DNA of 32,300 nt, taken from NCBI GenBank assembly GCA_963204835.1, contig CAUJHJ010000072.1:1-32300 (forward strand), in the 5' to 3' direction. This stretch comes from Pseudomonadota bacterium (GTDB lineage: Bacteria > Pseudomonadota > Gammaproteobacteria > Steroidobacterales > Steroidobacteraceae). Below the pieces are notes generated by a model that was given only the letters and a program-made list of their open reading frames with translations, did no database searches and had not been told where the DNA came from. This document shows, one piece after another, positions 23,837 through 31,438 of the stretch (positions within the stretch are counted from its first letter, which is position 1; the number at the start of each line of letters is the position of its first letter). A program made the translations under genes and the position numbers.

Positions 23837-26211
23837 GCAGCTGCCAGCACCACGCCGGCCACGGCCACGCTCAGGACACGAAGACCGCGATCGATCCCGT
23901 CTGCGGCATGAAGGTCGACCCGGCCAGGACGCCGCATCACGCCACGCACGCAGGTGTCGACTATCACTTCTGCGCCGCGCGTTGCCGCGAGCGCTTCCTC
24001 GCCGACCCGGCGAAGTACCTGGCGCCGAAGCCCACGACTGCGGCCGTCGCGCCCGCCGCTGCCGTTGCTCCGGGCGCGATCTACACCTGCCCGATGCATC
24101 CCGAGGTCCGCCAGCCGGGGCCGGGCACCTGCCCGATCTGCGGCATGGCGCTCGAGCCGCAGATGCCGAGCCTCGAGGAGGAGGACAACCCCGAGCTGCG
24201 CGATTTCACGCGCCGCTTCGCGTGGACCCTGCCGCTGACGGCGATCGTGCTCGCGCTCGCCATGTTCGGACACAGGTTCGCCGGCCTCCCGGCGGCAGCG
24301 CGCACCTGGCTCGAGCTCGCGCTCGCGACGCCGGTGGTGCTGTGGGCGGGATGGCCGTTCTTCGAGCGCTGCGCGCAGTCGATCGCGAATCGCAGCCCCA
24401 ACATGTGGACGCTGATCGGCGTCGGCGTGCTCGCATCCTGGGGCTACAGCGTCGTCGCCACGCTCGCACCCGGCCTCTTTCCCGCCTCCTTCCACGAGCA
24501 CGGGCGCGTGGGCGTGTACTTCGAGGCGGCCGCGGTGATCGTGTCGCTGACGCTGCTCGGCCAGCTGCTCGAACTGCGCGCACGCACGAAGACCTCGGCC
24601 GCGATCCGCGCCCTGCTGGGCCTCGCGCCGAAGACGGCGCGGCGGCTGCGCGACGACGGCACCGAGGAAGACATCGAGCTGTCGCACGTTCACGTGGGCG
24701 ATCGGCTGCGCGTTCGCCCAGGCGAGAAACTGCCCGTCGACGGCGTCGTCCTCGATGGCCGCTCGCACGTCGACGAATCGATGCTCACGGGCGAGCCCGT
24801 GCCGGTCGAGAAAGCGCCGGGCGCCACCGTGATCGGTGCAACGCTCAACGGCAGCGGCGGCCTCGTCATCCGCGCGGCGAAGGTCGGCTCGGAAACCGTG
24901 CTCGCGCAGATCGTGCAGCTCGTGGCGCAGGCGCAGCGCTCGCGCGCGCCGATGCAGCGCATGGCCGACCGCGTGGCCTACTGGTTCGTGCTCGCGGTGT
25001 TCGCCGTCGCCATCGGCACGTTCTTCGCCTGGGGCTTCGCGGGTCCCGAGCCCTCCTGGACCTACGCGGTGCTGAACGCCGTGTCGGTGCTCATCATCGC
25101 CTGTCCCTGCGCGCTCGGGCTCGCGACGCCCATGTCGGTGATGGTTTCGACCGGGCGCGCGGCACAAGCGGGCGTGCTCTTTCGCGATGCGGAGGCCATC
25201 GAGAACCTGCGCCGCATCGACACCCTGGTGGTCGACAAGACGGGCACCCTGACCGTCGGCAAGCCGGCGTTCCGTGCGGCGATCGCGGTCACCGGATTTG
25301 CCGAGGACGACCTGTTGCGGCTCGCGGCGAGCCTCGACCAGGCGAGCGAGCACCCCCTCGCCGCGGCCATCGTGGCCGAGGCCCGCTGGCGCGGGTTGCC
25401 GCTCGTCGAGCCCGTGGGATTCGAGTCTTCGAGCGGGATCGGCGTGCGCGGCAAAGTCGATGGTCGCGCCATCGCGATCGGCAACACGGCACTGATGAAG
25501 GAAGCCGGAATCGATGCGGCACCGCTCGCAGACCGTGCGCAGGCCCTGCGGCAGGACGGTGCGAGCGTCATGTTCGTCGCCGCGGACGGCCAGCTGGCGG
25601 GCCTCATTGCCGTGGCCGACCCGATCAAGCCGACGACCCCGGCCGCCATCGAGGCGCTACGCGCCGCGGGCCTGCGCATCGTGATGGCGACGGGCGACGG
25701 CCTCGAGACAGCACAAGCCGTGGCCGCCCGCCTCGGCATCGACGAGGTGCACGGCGAAGTGCGCCCGCAGGACAAGATCGCGCTCGTGCGGCAACTGAAG
25801 CAGGCGGGTCGGCGGGTCGCGATGGCGGGCGATGGCATCAACGACGCGCCGGCGCTCGCCGGCGCGGACGTGGGCATCGCGATGGGCACGGGCACCGATG
25901 TGGCCATGTCGAGCGCCCAGGTCACGCTGGTGCGCGGCGACCTGCGGGGCATCCTGCGCGCGCGCGCGATCTCCTCCGCGACTGTTGCCAACATGAAACA
26001 GAATCTCGGCTTCGCCTTCCTCTACAACGCACTCGGTGTGCCGATCGCGGCCGGCATCCTTTACCCGGTCACCGGACTGCTGCTGTCGCCCATGATCGCC
26101 GCGCTCGCCATGAGCCTGTCTTCGGTCTCGGTCGTCGGCAACGCATTGCGCCTGGGCAAAATTGATCCAGATCAGGGAAGCGCGGGTCGGCCTGACGGAA
26201 AATCGGGTTGA
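23833..26211 (+). CDS. copA: Copper-translocating P1B-type ATPase with YHS and heavy-metal-binding N-terminal domains
   Basis: 792 residues. The N-terminus is His-rich, then a YHS domain (about 19-63, [10 protein letters not shown] and YHFCAARC) and a small heavy-metal-binding domain (83-110, YTCPMHPEV and [10 protein letters not shown]). There is no classical CxxC HMA domain. The P-type core shows C424-P-C426 in the transport helix, DKTGTLT with phosphorylated D468, SEHPLA, and GDGINDAP. The last two helices carry [13 protein letters not shown] and [18 protein letters not shown], the Cu(I) P1B-1 signature. It exports Cu(I) from the cytoplasm. GGGGAGG at 23822-23828 is a strong ribosome site. 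Its end overlaps both FNR-type sites of the fnr promoter. Confidence 0.95.
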   Translation: MSSCQHHAGHGHAQDTKTAIDPVCGMKVDPARTPHHATHAGVDYHFCAARCRERFLADPAKYLAPKPTTAAVAPAAAVAPGAIYTCPMHPEVRQPGPGTCPICGMALEPQMPSLEEEDNPELRDFTRRFAWTLPLTAIVLALAMFGHRFAGLPAAARTWLELALATPVVLWAGWPFFERCAQSIANRSPNMWTLIGVGVLASWGYSVVATLAPGLFPASFHEHGRVGVYFEAAAVIVSLTLLGQLLELRARTKTSAAIRALLGLAPKTARRLRDDGTEEDIELSHVHVGDRLRVRPGEKLPVDGVVLDGRSHVDESMLTGEPVPVEKAPGATVIGATLNGSGGLVIRAAKVGSETVLAQIVQLVAQAQRSRAPMQRMADRVAYWFVLAVFAVAIGTFFAWGFAGPEPSWTYAVLNAVSVLIIACPCALGLATPMSVMVSTGRAAQAGVLFRDAEAIENLRRIDTLVVDKTGTLTVGKPAFRAAIAVTGFAEDDLLRLAASLDQASEHPLAAAIVAEARWRGLPLVEPVGFESSSGIGVRGKVDGRAIAIGNTALMKEAGIDAAPLADRAQALRQDGASVMFVAADGQLAGLIAVADPIKPTTPAAIEALRAAGLRIVMATGDGLETAQAVAARLGIDEVHGEVRPQDKIALVRQLKQAGRRVAMAGDGINDAPALAGADVGIAMGTGTDVAMSSAQVTLVRGDLRGILRARAISSATVANMKQNLGFAFLYNALGVPIAAGILYPVTGLLLSPMIAALAMSLSSVSVVGNALRLGKIDPDQGSAGRPDGKSG
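26162..26203 (+). promoter_or_regulatory. Putative class-II FNR promoter of fnr
   Basis: TTGATCCAGATCAG at 26162-26175 matches the FNR/Anr consensus TTGAT-N4-ATCAA at 9 of 10 positions. GAAAAT at 26198-26203 is a reasonable -10 exactly 22 bp further on, the spacing of a site centred at -41.5. Transcription would begin near 26210, 28 nt before the fnr ATG. The site lies in the last codons of copA. Confidence 0.6.
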
Positions 26212-26221
26212 CAATACTCAA
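26208..26221. promoter_or_regulatory. Second FNR-like site over the fnr start point
   Basis: TTGACAATACTCAA keeps TTGA-N6-TCAA (8 of 10 consensus positions). It overlaps the predicted transcription start near 26210, where a bound regulator would block the promoter. With the upstream site this suggests activation at low occupancy and autorepression at high occupancy. Confidence 0.45.
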
Positions 26222-26237
26222 GCACCCGGAGCCTCCC

Positions 26238-26921
26238 ATGTCCGCCCGACCCGCTGGTCCGATCGCCTGCCGCTCCTGTGACCTGCACGAGGTCTGCCGC
26301 CTCTGCGGCATGATCGCCATCGGCGAAAGCGGCGGCCTGCAGCGCACCGGCGCGCTGCGCACGCTGCGCGCCGGCACCCGCCTCTTCCGCGCAGGTGAGC
26401 CCGCCCATTCGCTGTTCTCGGTGCGCCAGGGCATGTTGAAGACGGTCGATGTCGGCTCGGAGGGCGAGGAGCGCATCGTCGCGATCAGCACGCCGGGCGA
26501 CGTGATCGGCACGGAGGCCTTCGGCACGCGCATCTACAAGCACGACGTGATCGCGGTGCAGCCGGTCGTCTGCTGCGAGTTGCCGCTGTCGCTGCTGAGC
26601 GACCAGTACACGCGCGTGCGGGAACTCGCTTCCGCGCTGATCAACCTGCTGAGCCGGGCATCCGCGCCGCGCACACCGCTGGCCCGCGGCTCGAGCCGGG
26701 AGCGAGTCGCCGGGTTCATCCTCGATCTCGCGCGGCGTTTCGAGAAGCGCGGCCTCGATGGCCGCCGATTCTCCCTCGGCATGACCCGCCAGGAGATCGC
26801 GAGCCTGCTCGACACGCGCATCGAGACGGTGAGCCGCATGATCCAGTCGATGCGCCGCGACAAGCAGATCGAAGTCGAGGGCCAGCAGGTCACGCTGCTG
26901 TCGCTGTCGCCCTCCGCTTGA
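26238..26921 (+). CDS. fnr: FNR/Anr-type oxygen-sensing transcription regulator
   Basis: 227 residues. The N-terminal cluster ligands C11, C14, C20 have the FNR spacing C-x2-C-x5-C (C23 is additional), and the fourth ligand corresponds to C113 in VVCCELP. A cyclic-nucleotide-binding-like beta roll (FRAGEPAHSLFSVRQGMLK) and a dimerisation helix follow. The helix-turn-helix MTRQEIASLLDTRIETVSRMI carries Glu196, Ser199 and Arg200 in the ExxSR pattern that reads TTGAT. It should bind a [4Fe-4S] cluster and activate anaerobic genes. The gene sits between copA and ubiU; FNR-type sites flank it on both sides. Confidence 0.93.
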   Translation: MSARPAGPIACRSCDLHEVCRLCGMIAIGESGGLQRTGALRTLRAGTRLFRAGEPAHSLFSVRQGMLKTVDVGSEGEERIVAISTPGDVIGTEAFGTRIYKHDVIAVQPVVCCELPLSLLSDQYTRVRELASALINLLSRASAPRTPLARGSSRERVAGFILDLARRFEKRGLDGRRFSLGMTRQEIASLLDTRIETVSRMIQSMRRDKQIEVEGQQVTLLSLSPSA

Positions 26922-26931
26922 GGATTGTCAA
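26918..26931. promoter_or_regulatory. FNR-type site upstream of ubiU
   Basis: TTGAGGATTGTCAA matches TTGAT-N4-ATCAA at 8 of 10 positions and overlaps the fnr stop codon. Its centre (26924.5) is exactly 41.5 bp before the A of the ubiU ATG. The hexamer at 26954-26959 (GACCAT) matches the -10 consensus at only 3 positions. Confidence 0.5.
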
Positions 26932-26948
26932 CGCGCCGCACGGCGCGT
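26931..26948. repeat. 18-bp perfect palindrome between fnr and ubiU
   Basis: ACGCGCCG-CA-CGGCGCGT has perfect 8-bp arms around a 2-bp centre. It directly abuts the FNR-type site and ends 5 bp before the predicted ubiU -10. There is no T-run, so it is not a standard terminator. It may be an RNA hairpin ending fnr mRNA or a second protein site. Confidence 0.5.
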
Positions 26949-26965
26949 GACGCGACCATGGGCGC

Positions 26966-27967
26966 ATGAGCCTTGAACTCGTGTGCCCGGCCGGTACGCT
27001 GCCGGCACTGCGCGCCGCCGTCGACAACGGCGCGGACGCCGTCTACATCGGCTTTCGCGGCGCGACCAACGCGCGCAATTTCCCCGGCCTCAACTTCAGC
27101 GAGAGCGAGGCCGCAACGGGCATTGCCCATGCGCACGAACGCGGCGCGCGGGTGTTCGTCGCACTCAACGTCTACCCATCGCCCGCCACCTGGGATGCGG
27201 CAACGGCCGTGATCGACAGCGCGGCGCGCCTCGGCGCCGACGCACTGATCCTCGCCGACCCAGGGCTGATGCGCTACGCGGCCGACCGGCACCCGGGCCT
27301 GCGCCTGCACCTCAGCGTGCAGGGCTCGGCGACGAACTGGCGCGCCATCGAGTTCTACCGGCACGAATTCGGCGTGCGCCGCGCGGTGCTGCCGCGGGTG
27401 CTGTCCCTCACGCAGGTCACGCGCCTGATCGAACGCACCGCAGTCGAGATCGAGGTCTTCGGTTTCGGCAGCCTCTGCGTGATGGTCGAGGGCCGTTGCG
27501 CGCTCTCTTCCTATGCCACCGGGCACTCCCCCAACACGCAGGGCGTCTGTTCCCCGGCGCACGCGGTGCGCTGGGAGGAAACAACCGACGGGCGCCAGTC
27601 CCGGCTGAATGGCATCCTGATCGATCGCTACGCGCCGGGTGAGGCTGCCGGCTACCCGACGCTCTGCAAGGGGCGCTTCCGCGTGAACGATGCGGTATTC
27701 CACGCGCTCGAGGAGCCGACGAGCCTCAACGCCCTCGACATGCTGCCTGCGCTGATGGCGGGAGGCGTCAGGGCCATCAAGGTGGAGGGCCGGCAGCGCT
27801 CACCCGCCTACGTGGCGCAAGTCACGAGCCTGCTGCGCCGGGCACTCGACCTGTGTGCCGGCGCCGATGCGGGCGGCGGCAACATCGGCGCGCTGACCGA
27901 AGCGCTCGATGAGCTAGCCGAAGGGCGCACGCACACGCTCGGCGCCTACCACCGTCCCTGGCAATGA
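26966..27967 (+). CDS. ubiU: O2-independent ubiquinone hydroxylation protein UbiU (peptidase U32 family)
   Basis: 333 residues (E. coli UbiU 331), with similarity running end to end from ELVCPAGTLPALRAAVDNGADAVYIG (read in parts) to the final LGAYHRPWQ. The four [4Fe-4S] cysteines are C171, C178, C195 and C234 in FGSLC, EGRC, GVCSPA and YPTLCKGR. UbiU with UbiV carries out ring hydroxylations of ubiquinone synthesis without O2, using prephenate as oxygen donor in E. coli. The ATG at 26966 has no Shine-Dalgarno. The stop overlaps the ubiV start by 4 bp. Confidence 0.96.
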   Translation: MSLELVCPAGTLPALRAAVDNGADAVYIGFRGATNARNFPGLNFSESEAATGIAHAHERGARVFVALNVYPSPATWDAATAVIDSAARLGADALILADPGLMRYAADRHPGLRLHLSVQGSATNWRAIEFYRHEFGVRRAVLPRVLSLTQVTRLIERTAVEIEVFGFGSLCVMVEGRCALSSYATGHSPNTQGVCSPAHAVRWEETTDGRQSRLNGILIDRYAPGEAAGYPTLCKGRFRVNDAVFHALEEPTSLNALDMLPALMAGGVRAIKVEGRQRSPAYVAQVTSLLRRALDLCAGADAGGGNIGALTEALDELAEGRTHTLGAYHRPWQ

Positions 27968-28854
27968 GTACCCGCACGATGAAACTTGCGGTCGGACCGA
28001 TCCTCTACCTGTGGGAGCGTAGCGCGGCGCTCGATTTCTACGCAGCGCTCTGCGATGCGCCGGTCGACATCGTCTACGTGGGCGAAGTCGTCTGCAGCAA
28101 GCGCCGGGTGCTGCAGAAGGAAGACTGGCCGATGGTCGCCCAGGCCCTCGTGGATGCGGGCAAGGAAGTGGTGTTCTCGACGCTCGCACTCATCGAGGCC
28201 GAGTCCGAGCTTGCGACCATGGCCCGCATCGTCGACAACGCGGACGGCCGCATCGAAGCGAACGACATGGCGGCCGTCCAGTACTGCGACGGGCGGCCGT
28301 TCGTCGCCGGCCCCCATCTCAACATCTACAACGAGCCGACGCTCGCGCTGGTGGCCGCGCGCGGCGCACGGCGTTGGGTCGCGCCCGTGGAGCTGCCACT
28401 CGCCACGATCGCGACCCTCGGCGCCACGCGCCCGCCGGGCCTCGAGGTCGAGGTCTTTGCTTACGGGCGCTTGCCGCTCGCTTTCTCGGCCCGCTGCTTC
28501 ACGGCGCGCTCGCAGAATCTCGCCAAGGACGACTGCGGCTTCATCTGCGGCGACTACCCCGACGGCATCACGCTCTACTCGCGTGACGACCAGCCCTTCC
28601 TCGCCCTGAACGGCATCCAGACCCAGTCCGCCGCCGTGCAGAACCTCCTGCCGCAGGTCGAGGCGCTGCGCGCCGCCGGAGTCGACATCCTGCGCCTCTC
28701 GCCGCATTCGCGGGACTTCGCGGCGGTGATCGGGGCCTTTCGCGCCGCGGTGGACGCTACGGGCGAAGCTGCCAGGTGCCCGGAGCCTTCGCTCCCGGGC
28801 GGCTACTGCGATGGCTACGTGCGCGGCGAAGCAGGGATAGGCCATGCAGGGTGA
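27964..28854 (+). CDS. ubiV: O2-independent ubiquinone hydroxylation protein UbiV (peptidase U32 family)
   Basis: 296 residues. The iron-sulfur cysteines are C44 (GEVVCSKRR), C178, C191 and C195 (SARCFTARSQNLAKDDC and FIC), matching E. coli UbiV. FVAGPHLNIYN and LNGIQTQS are further conserved blocks. It forms a heterodimer with UbiU. The ATG overlaps the ubiU stop; an internal ATG at 27979 (MKLAVGPILYLWE) aligns better with the E. coli N-terminus and is an alternative start. The C-terminus ([12 protein letters not shown]) is conserved to the end, yet the last 98 bp lie antisense to ubiT. Confidence 0.95.
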   Translation: MSTRTMKLAVGPILYLWERSAALDFYAALCDAPVDIVYVGEVVCSKRRVLQKEDWPMVAQALVDAGKEVVFSTLALIEAESELATMARIVDNADGRIEANDMAAVQYCDGRPFVAGPHLNIYNEPTLALVAARGARRWVAPVELPLATIATLGATRPPGLEVEVFAYGRLPLAFSARCFTARSQNLAKDDCGFICGDYPDGITLYSRDDQPFLALNGIQTQSAAVQNLLPQVEALRAAGVDILRLSPHSRDFAAVIGAFRAAVDATGEAARCPEPSLPGGYCDGYVRGEAGIGHAG

Positions 28855-29284
28855 AGCCCGCGAGCGGGCCGGGCAGCACGGCGCGCAAGTGGCCGGGCAG
28901 GTCGTACTCCCAGCCATCGAGCAGGTTCTTCAGGTGCAGGCCGGTCTCCGTTTCGCCCTCGACCGCGAGGCGGCGCTGGAAGAAGAGCGTATCGGGATCC
29001 TCGCGGCGGCTGGCAAGGTCGACGAAGTCCTGCAGCGTACCGCGGATCGTCACATGGGCCGGGCGCACCGTGCGCCTGAGGCCGCCGCTGCCAATCTCGA
29101 ACGCAAGCGACAGGGGAACATCGTCGACACACAGGCGGATGCGCTTGCCGGCAAGTTCGTCGAGGCGTTCCGCGAGAGGCTGGCCTCGCAGCAACTGGTT
29201 GACCGCGAGCACCAGCAGGCGCGCCTGCAGGGGCGCGGGCGCGCGGCGCAGGACGCGCCGGGCCACGGAGACGGGATCGGTCAT
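28757..29284 (-). CDS. ubiT: Ubiquinone biosynthesis accessory factor UbiT (SCP2 domain)
   Basis: 175 residues, as in E. coli UbiT (174). The SCP2 lipid-binding domain is clear, with [28 protein letters not shown] near-identical in character to the E. coli block [21 protein letters not shown]. It is thought to bind isoprenoid quinone intermediates for the anaerobic pathway. The start at 29284 is supported by GGGAGA just upstream on the minus strand; an in-frame start 13 codons earlier is unlikely. The last 33 or so codons (a basic, non-conserved tail) are antisense to the end of ubiV. It is divergent from ubiD. Confidence 0.9.
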   Translation of the reverse strand: MTDPVSVARRVLRRAPAPLQARLLVLAVNQLLRGQPLAERLDELAGKRIRLCVDDVPLSLAFEIGSGGLRRTVRPAHVTIRGTLQDFVDLASRREDPDTLFFQRRLAVEGETETGLHLKNLLDGWEYDLPGHLRAVLPGPLAGFTLHGLSLLRRARSHRSSRPGAKAPGTWQLRP

Positions 29285-29341
29285 GGGAATCTCCCAGGCA
29301 ACACACGCCGGCATTCTTGCCATGGGCAGCGCTCCCGCCGC

Positions 29342-29355
29342 TTGCGTTCGATCAA
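29342..29355. promoter_or_regulatory. FNR-like site between divergent ubiT and ubiD
   Basis: TTGCGTTCGATCAA matches the FNR consensus at 8 of 10 positions, with one perfect half-site (ATCAA). On the minus strand AAGAAT (29318-29313) lies 23 bp away and could be the ubiT -10. For ubiD the site centre is only 34.5 bp before the ATG, a poor geometry. Weaker than the other sites. Confidence 0.35.
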
Positions 29356-29382
29356 GGCGGGGACTCGCCGGGGAGCGGACCG

Positions 29383-30879
29383 ATGAGCCATGAGAGCCTG
29401 CGCGATTTCGTGCGGTCCCTCGAGCGCGAGGGCGACCTGAAGCGCGTGCCCTTCCCCGTCGATCCGCGCTTCGAGATGACGGACCTCTGCCAGCGCAGCC
29501 TCAAGGCGGGCGGCCCGGCCCTGCTCTTCGAGCAACCGGCCGGCTCCGGCATCCCCGTGCTCGGCAATCTCTTCGGCACGCAGCGGCGCGTGGCCGCGGC
29601 GCTCGGTTATGCCGACGTGAAGCAGTTCCGCGAGGTAGGCGAAACGCTCGCCTTCCTGCGCGAACCCCACTGGCCCGACCGGCCGCGCGAAGCGCTCGGC
29701 CGATTGCCGGCCTTCCTGCCGCTCCTGAAAGCCTCGCCGCGCACCGTGCCGCGGCCGGCCGACTATGAACTCGTGCAGGCGGGCAGCGAGGTGGACCTCA
29801 CCTGCCTGCCCATCTGGACCTGCTGGCCGGAGGACGCCGGCCCGCTGATCACCTGGGGCCTCGTCGTGACGCGCGGCACGCGCAAGGCGCGCCAGAATGT
29901 CGCACCCTATCGCCAGCAGGTGATCGGCAGGAATCGGGTGATCATGCGCTGGCTCACGCATCGGGGGGGCGCGCTCGACTTCCGCGACTGGCAGCGCGAC
30001 CACCCCGGCAAGCCCTTCCCGGTCGTCGTGATGATCGGCGCCGATCCCGCGCTGCTGATCGCCGCGACCACGCCCATCCCGGACAGCGTGTCCGAGTACC
30101 AGTTTGCGGGGCTGCTGCGACGCCAGCGCAGCGAAGTCTTTCGCAGCGCGGTGGGACTCGACACCTGCGCCAGTACCGAGATCGTGCTCGAGGGCCACAT
30201 CGCGCCCGGCGACGAGGCGCTTGAAGGCCCATTCGGCGACCACACCGGCTACTACAACAGCCAGGCGAACTTCCCCGTCCTGACCGTCGAGCGGCTCTCG
30301 GTGCGCCGGCAGGGCTTCTACCACGGCGGGTACATGGGCCGTTCGCCCTGGGATGAACCCTCCGTGCTCGCGATGTCGCTCAACGAGATGTTCGTGCCGA
30401 TGCTGCAGCGGAGCCACCCGGAAATCGTGGACTTCCATCTGCCGCCCGAGGCCTGCTCCTACCGGGTGGCGGTCGTCAGCATCCGCAAGGCCTACCCCGG
30501 GCATGCGCGGCAGATCATGCAGGCCGTGTGGTCGAGCCTGCGTCAGTTTCTCTATACTAAGTTCGTGATTGTCACCGACGACGACATCGACGTGCGCAAC
30601 TGGCAGGAGGTCATCTGGGCGATCGCGACCCGGGTCGACCCCGCGCGCGACACGCTGCTCGTGCGCCGCAGCCCGATCGACTATCTCGACTTTGCGAGCC
30701 CCATCGCCGGCCTTGGCTCGAAGCTCGGGATCGACGCGACCAACAAGTGGCCCGGCGAGACGCGCCGCAGCTGGGGCCGACCACTCGCGATGAGCCCGGA
30801 CGTGCTGCAGCGTACGGACACCATGTGGGCGCAACTCCTTGATCGACATCAAGGCGGTCGTGCAGGGGCCGGGCTGTAA
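29383..30879 (+). CDS. ubiD: 4-hydroxy-3-polyprenylbenzoate decarboxylase UbiD
   Basis: 498 residues, the normal UbiD length. It is a prenylated-FMN enzyme that decarboxylates the ubiquinone precursor and needs no O2. Conserved blocks are [17 protein letters not shown] at the start, [19 protein letters not shown] (prFMN and metal region), [12 protein letters not shown], and [14 protein letters not shown]. The start at 29383 has GGGGAGC about 8 bp upstream; the open frame extends further but without similarity. The prFMN-making UbiX is not in the window. Its last codons contain a perfect FNR site for the fabA promoter. Confidence 0.95.
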   Translation: MSHESLRDFVRSLEREGDLKRVPFPVDPRFEMTDLCQRSLKAGGPALLFEQPAGSGIPVLGNLFGTQRRVAAALGYADVKQFREVGETLAFLREPHWPDRPREALGRLPAFLPLLKASPRTVPRPADYELVQAGSEVDLTCLPIWTCWPEDAGPLITWGLVVTRGTRKARQNVAPYRQQVIGRNRVIMRWLTHRGGALDFRDWQRDHPGKPFPVVVMIGADPALLIAATTPIPDSVSEYQFAGLLRRQRSEVFRSAVGLDTCASTEIVLEGHIAPGDEALEGPFGDHTGYYNSQANFPVLTVERLSVRRQGFYHGGYMGRSPWDEPSVLAMSLNEMFVPMLQRSHPEIVDFHLPPEACSYRVAVVSIRKAYPGHARQIMQAVWSSLRQFLYTKFVIVTDDDIDVRNWQEVIWAIATRVDPARDTLLVRRSPIDYLDFASPIAGLGSKLGIDATNKWPGETRRSWGRPLAMSPDVLQRTDTMWAQLLDRHQGGRAGAGL

Positions 30880-30880
30880 T
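30839..30880 (+). promoter_or_regulatory. Putative class-II FNR promoter of fabA-fabB
   Basis: TTGATCGACATCAA at 30839-30852 is a perfect match to TTGAT-N4-ATCAA. TGTAAT at 30875-30880 (5 of 6 to the -10 consensus) follows after exactly 22 bp, the canonical class-II spacing, and overlaps the ubiD stop. The predicted start site (site centre + 41.5) is 30887, the A of the fabA ATG, giving a leaderless mRNA. Confidence 0.7.
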
Positions 30881-30886
30881 GAATCC

Positions 30887-31438
30887 ATGCAGATCAGCAG
30901 CGCCGCTGTGAAAACCACCCGCACCGAACGGCAACAGAGCTTCACGAGAGAGGAGCTGATCGCCTGTGGTGAAGGCAGGCTTTTCGGGCCGCGCACGCCG
31001 CGGCTACCGGTCGGGCAGATGCTCATGGTCGACCGCGTCACCCTGATCTCGGACGAGGGCGGCGCCTACGGCGCCGGCGAGATCCGGGCGGAGCTCGACA
31101 TCGACCCCTCACTCTGGTTCTTTGCGTGCCATTTCATCGGCGACCCGGTGATGCCGGGTTGCCTCGGACTCGACGCGATGTGGCAGCTGATCGGGTTTCA
31201 TCTGGCCTGGAGCGGCCATGAAGGCCGCGGCCGCGCGCTCGGCGTCGATGAAGTGCGCTTCTCGGGGCAGGTGCTGCCCCATGTGAAGCGCGTGGAGTAC
31301 CGGATCGATATCAAGCGCGTGATCGCGCGCAAGCTCGTGATGATCGTGGGCGATGCGTCGCTCTGCGCGGATGGCGAGCCGATCTACTCGGCGAAGGGAT
31401 TGCGTGTCGGCCTCTTCAACAACGAGGGAAGCTCCTGA
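30887..31438 (+). CDS. fabA: 3-hydroxydecanoyl-ACP dehydratase/isomerase FabA
   Basis: 183 residues. The enzyme dehydrates 3-hydroxydecanoyl-ACP and isomerises the product to the cis-3 form, the branch point to unsaturated fatty acids without O2. The active site block [20 protein letters not shown] is at 81-100, with catalytic His82 and Asp96 (His70/Asp84 in E. coli). [17 protein letters not shown] follows. The ATG at 30887 adds about 10 residues compared with E. coli; no Shine-Dalgarno is seen (GAATCC precedes it). The TGA overlaps the fabB ATG by 1 bp. Confidence 0.96.
   Translation: MQISSAAVKTTRTERQQSFTREELIACGEGRLFGPRTPRLPVGQMLMVDRVTLISDEGGAYGAGEIRAELDIDPSLWFFACHFIGDPVMPGCLGLDAMWQLIGFHLAWSGHEGRGRALGVDEVRFSGQVLPHVKRVEYRIDIKRVIARKLVMIVGDASLCADGEPIYSAKGLRVGLFNNEGSS

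Noticed and set aside
26931..26948. Intrinsic terminator after fnr
   Set aside because: The palindrome is strong but has a 2-nt loop and no following T-run.
29285..29323. Longer UbiT starting 13 codons upstream
   Set aside because: The extra residues are not similar to UbiT, while the ATG at 29284 has a good ribosome site.
30839..30886. Upstream TTG start extending FabA by 16 residues
   Set aside because: The extension has no similarity to FabA, and these bases read better as an FNR site and -10 element.
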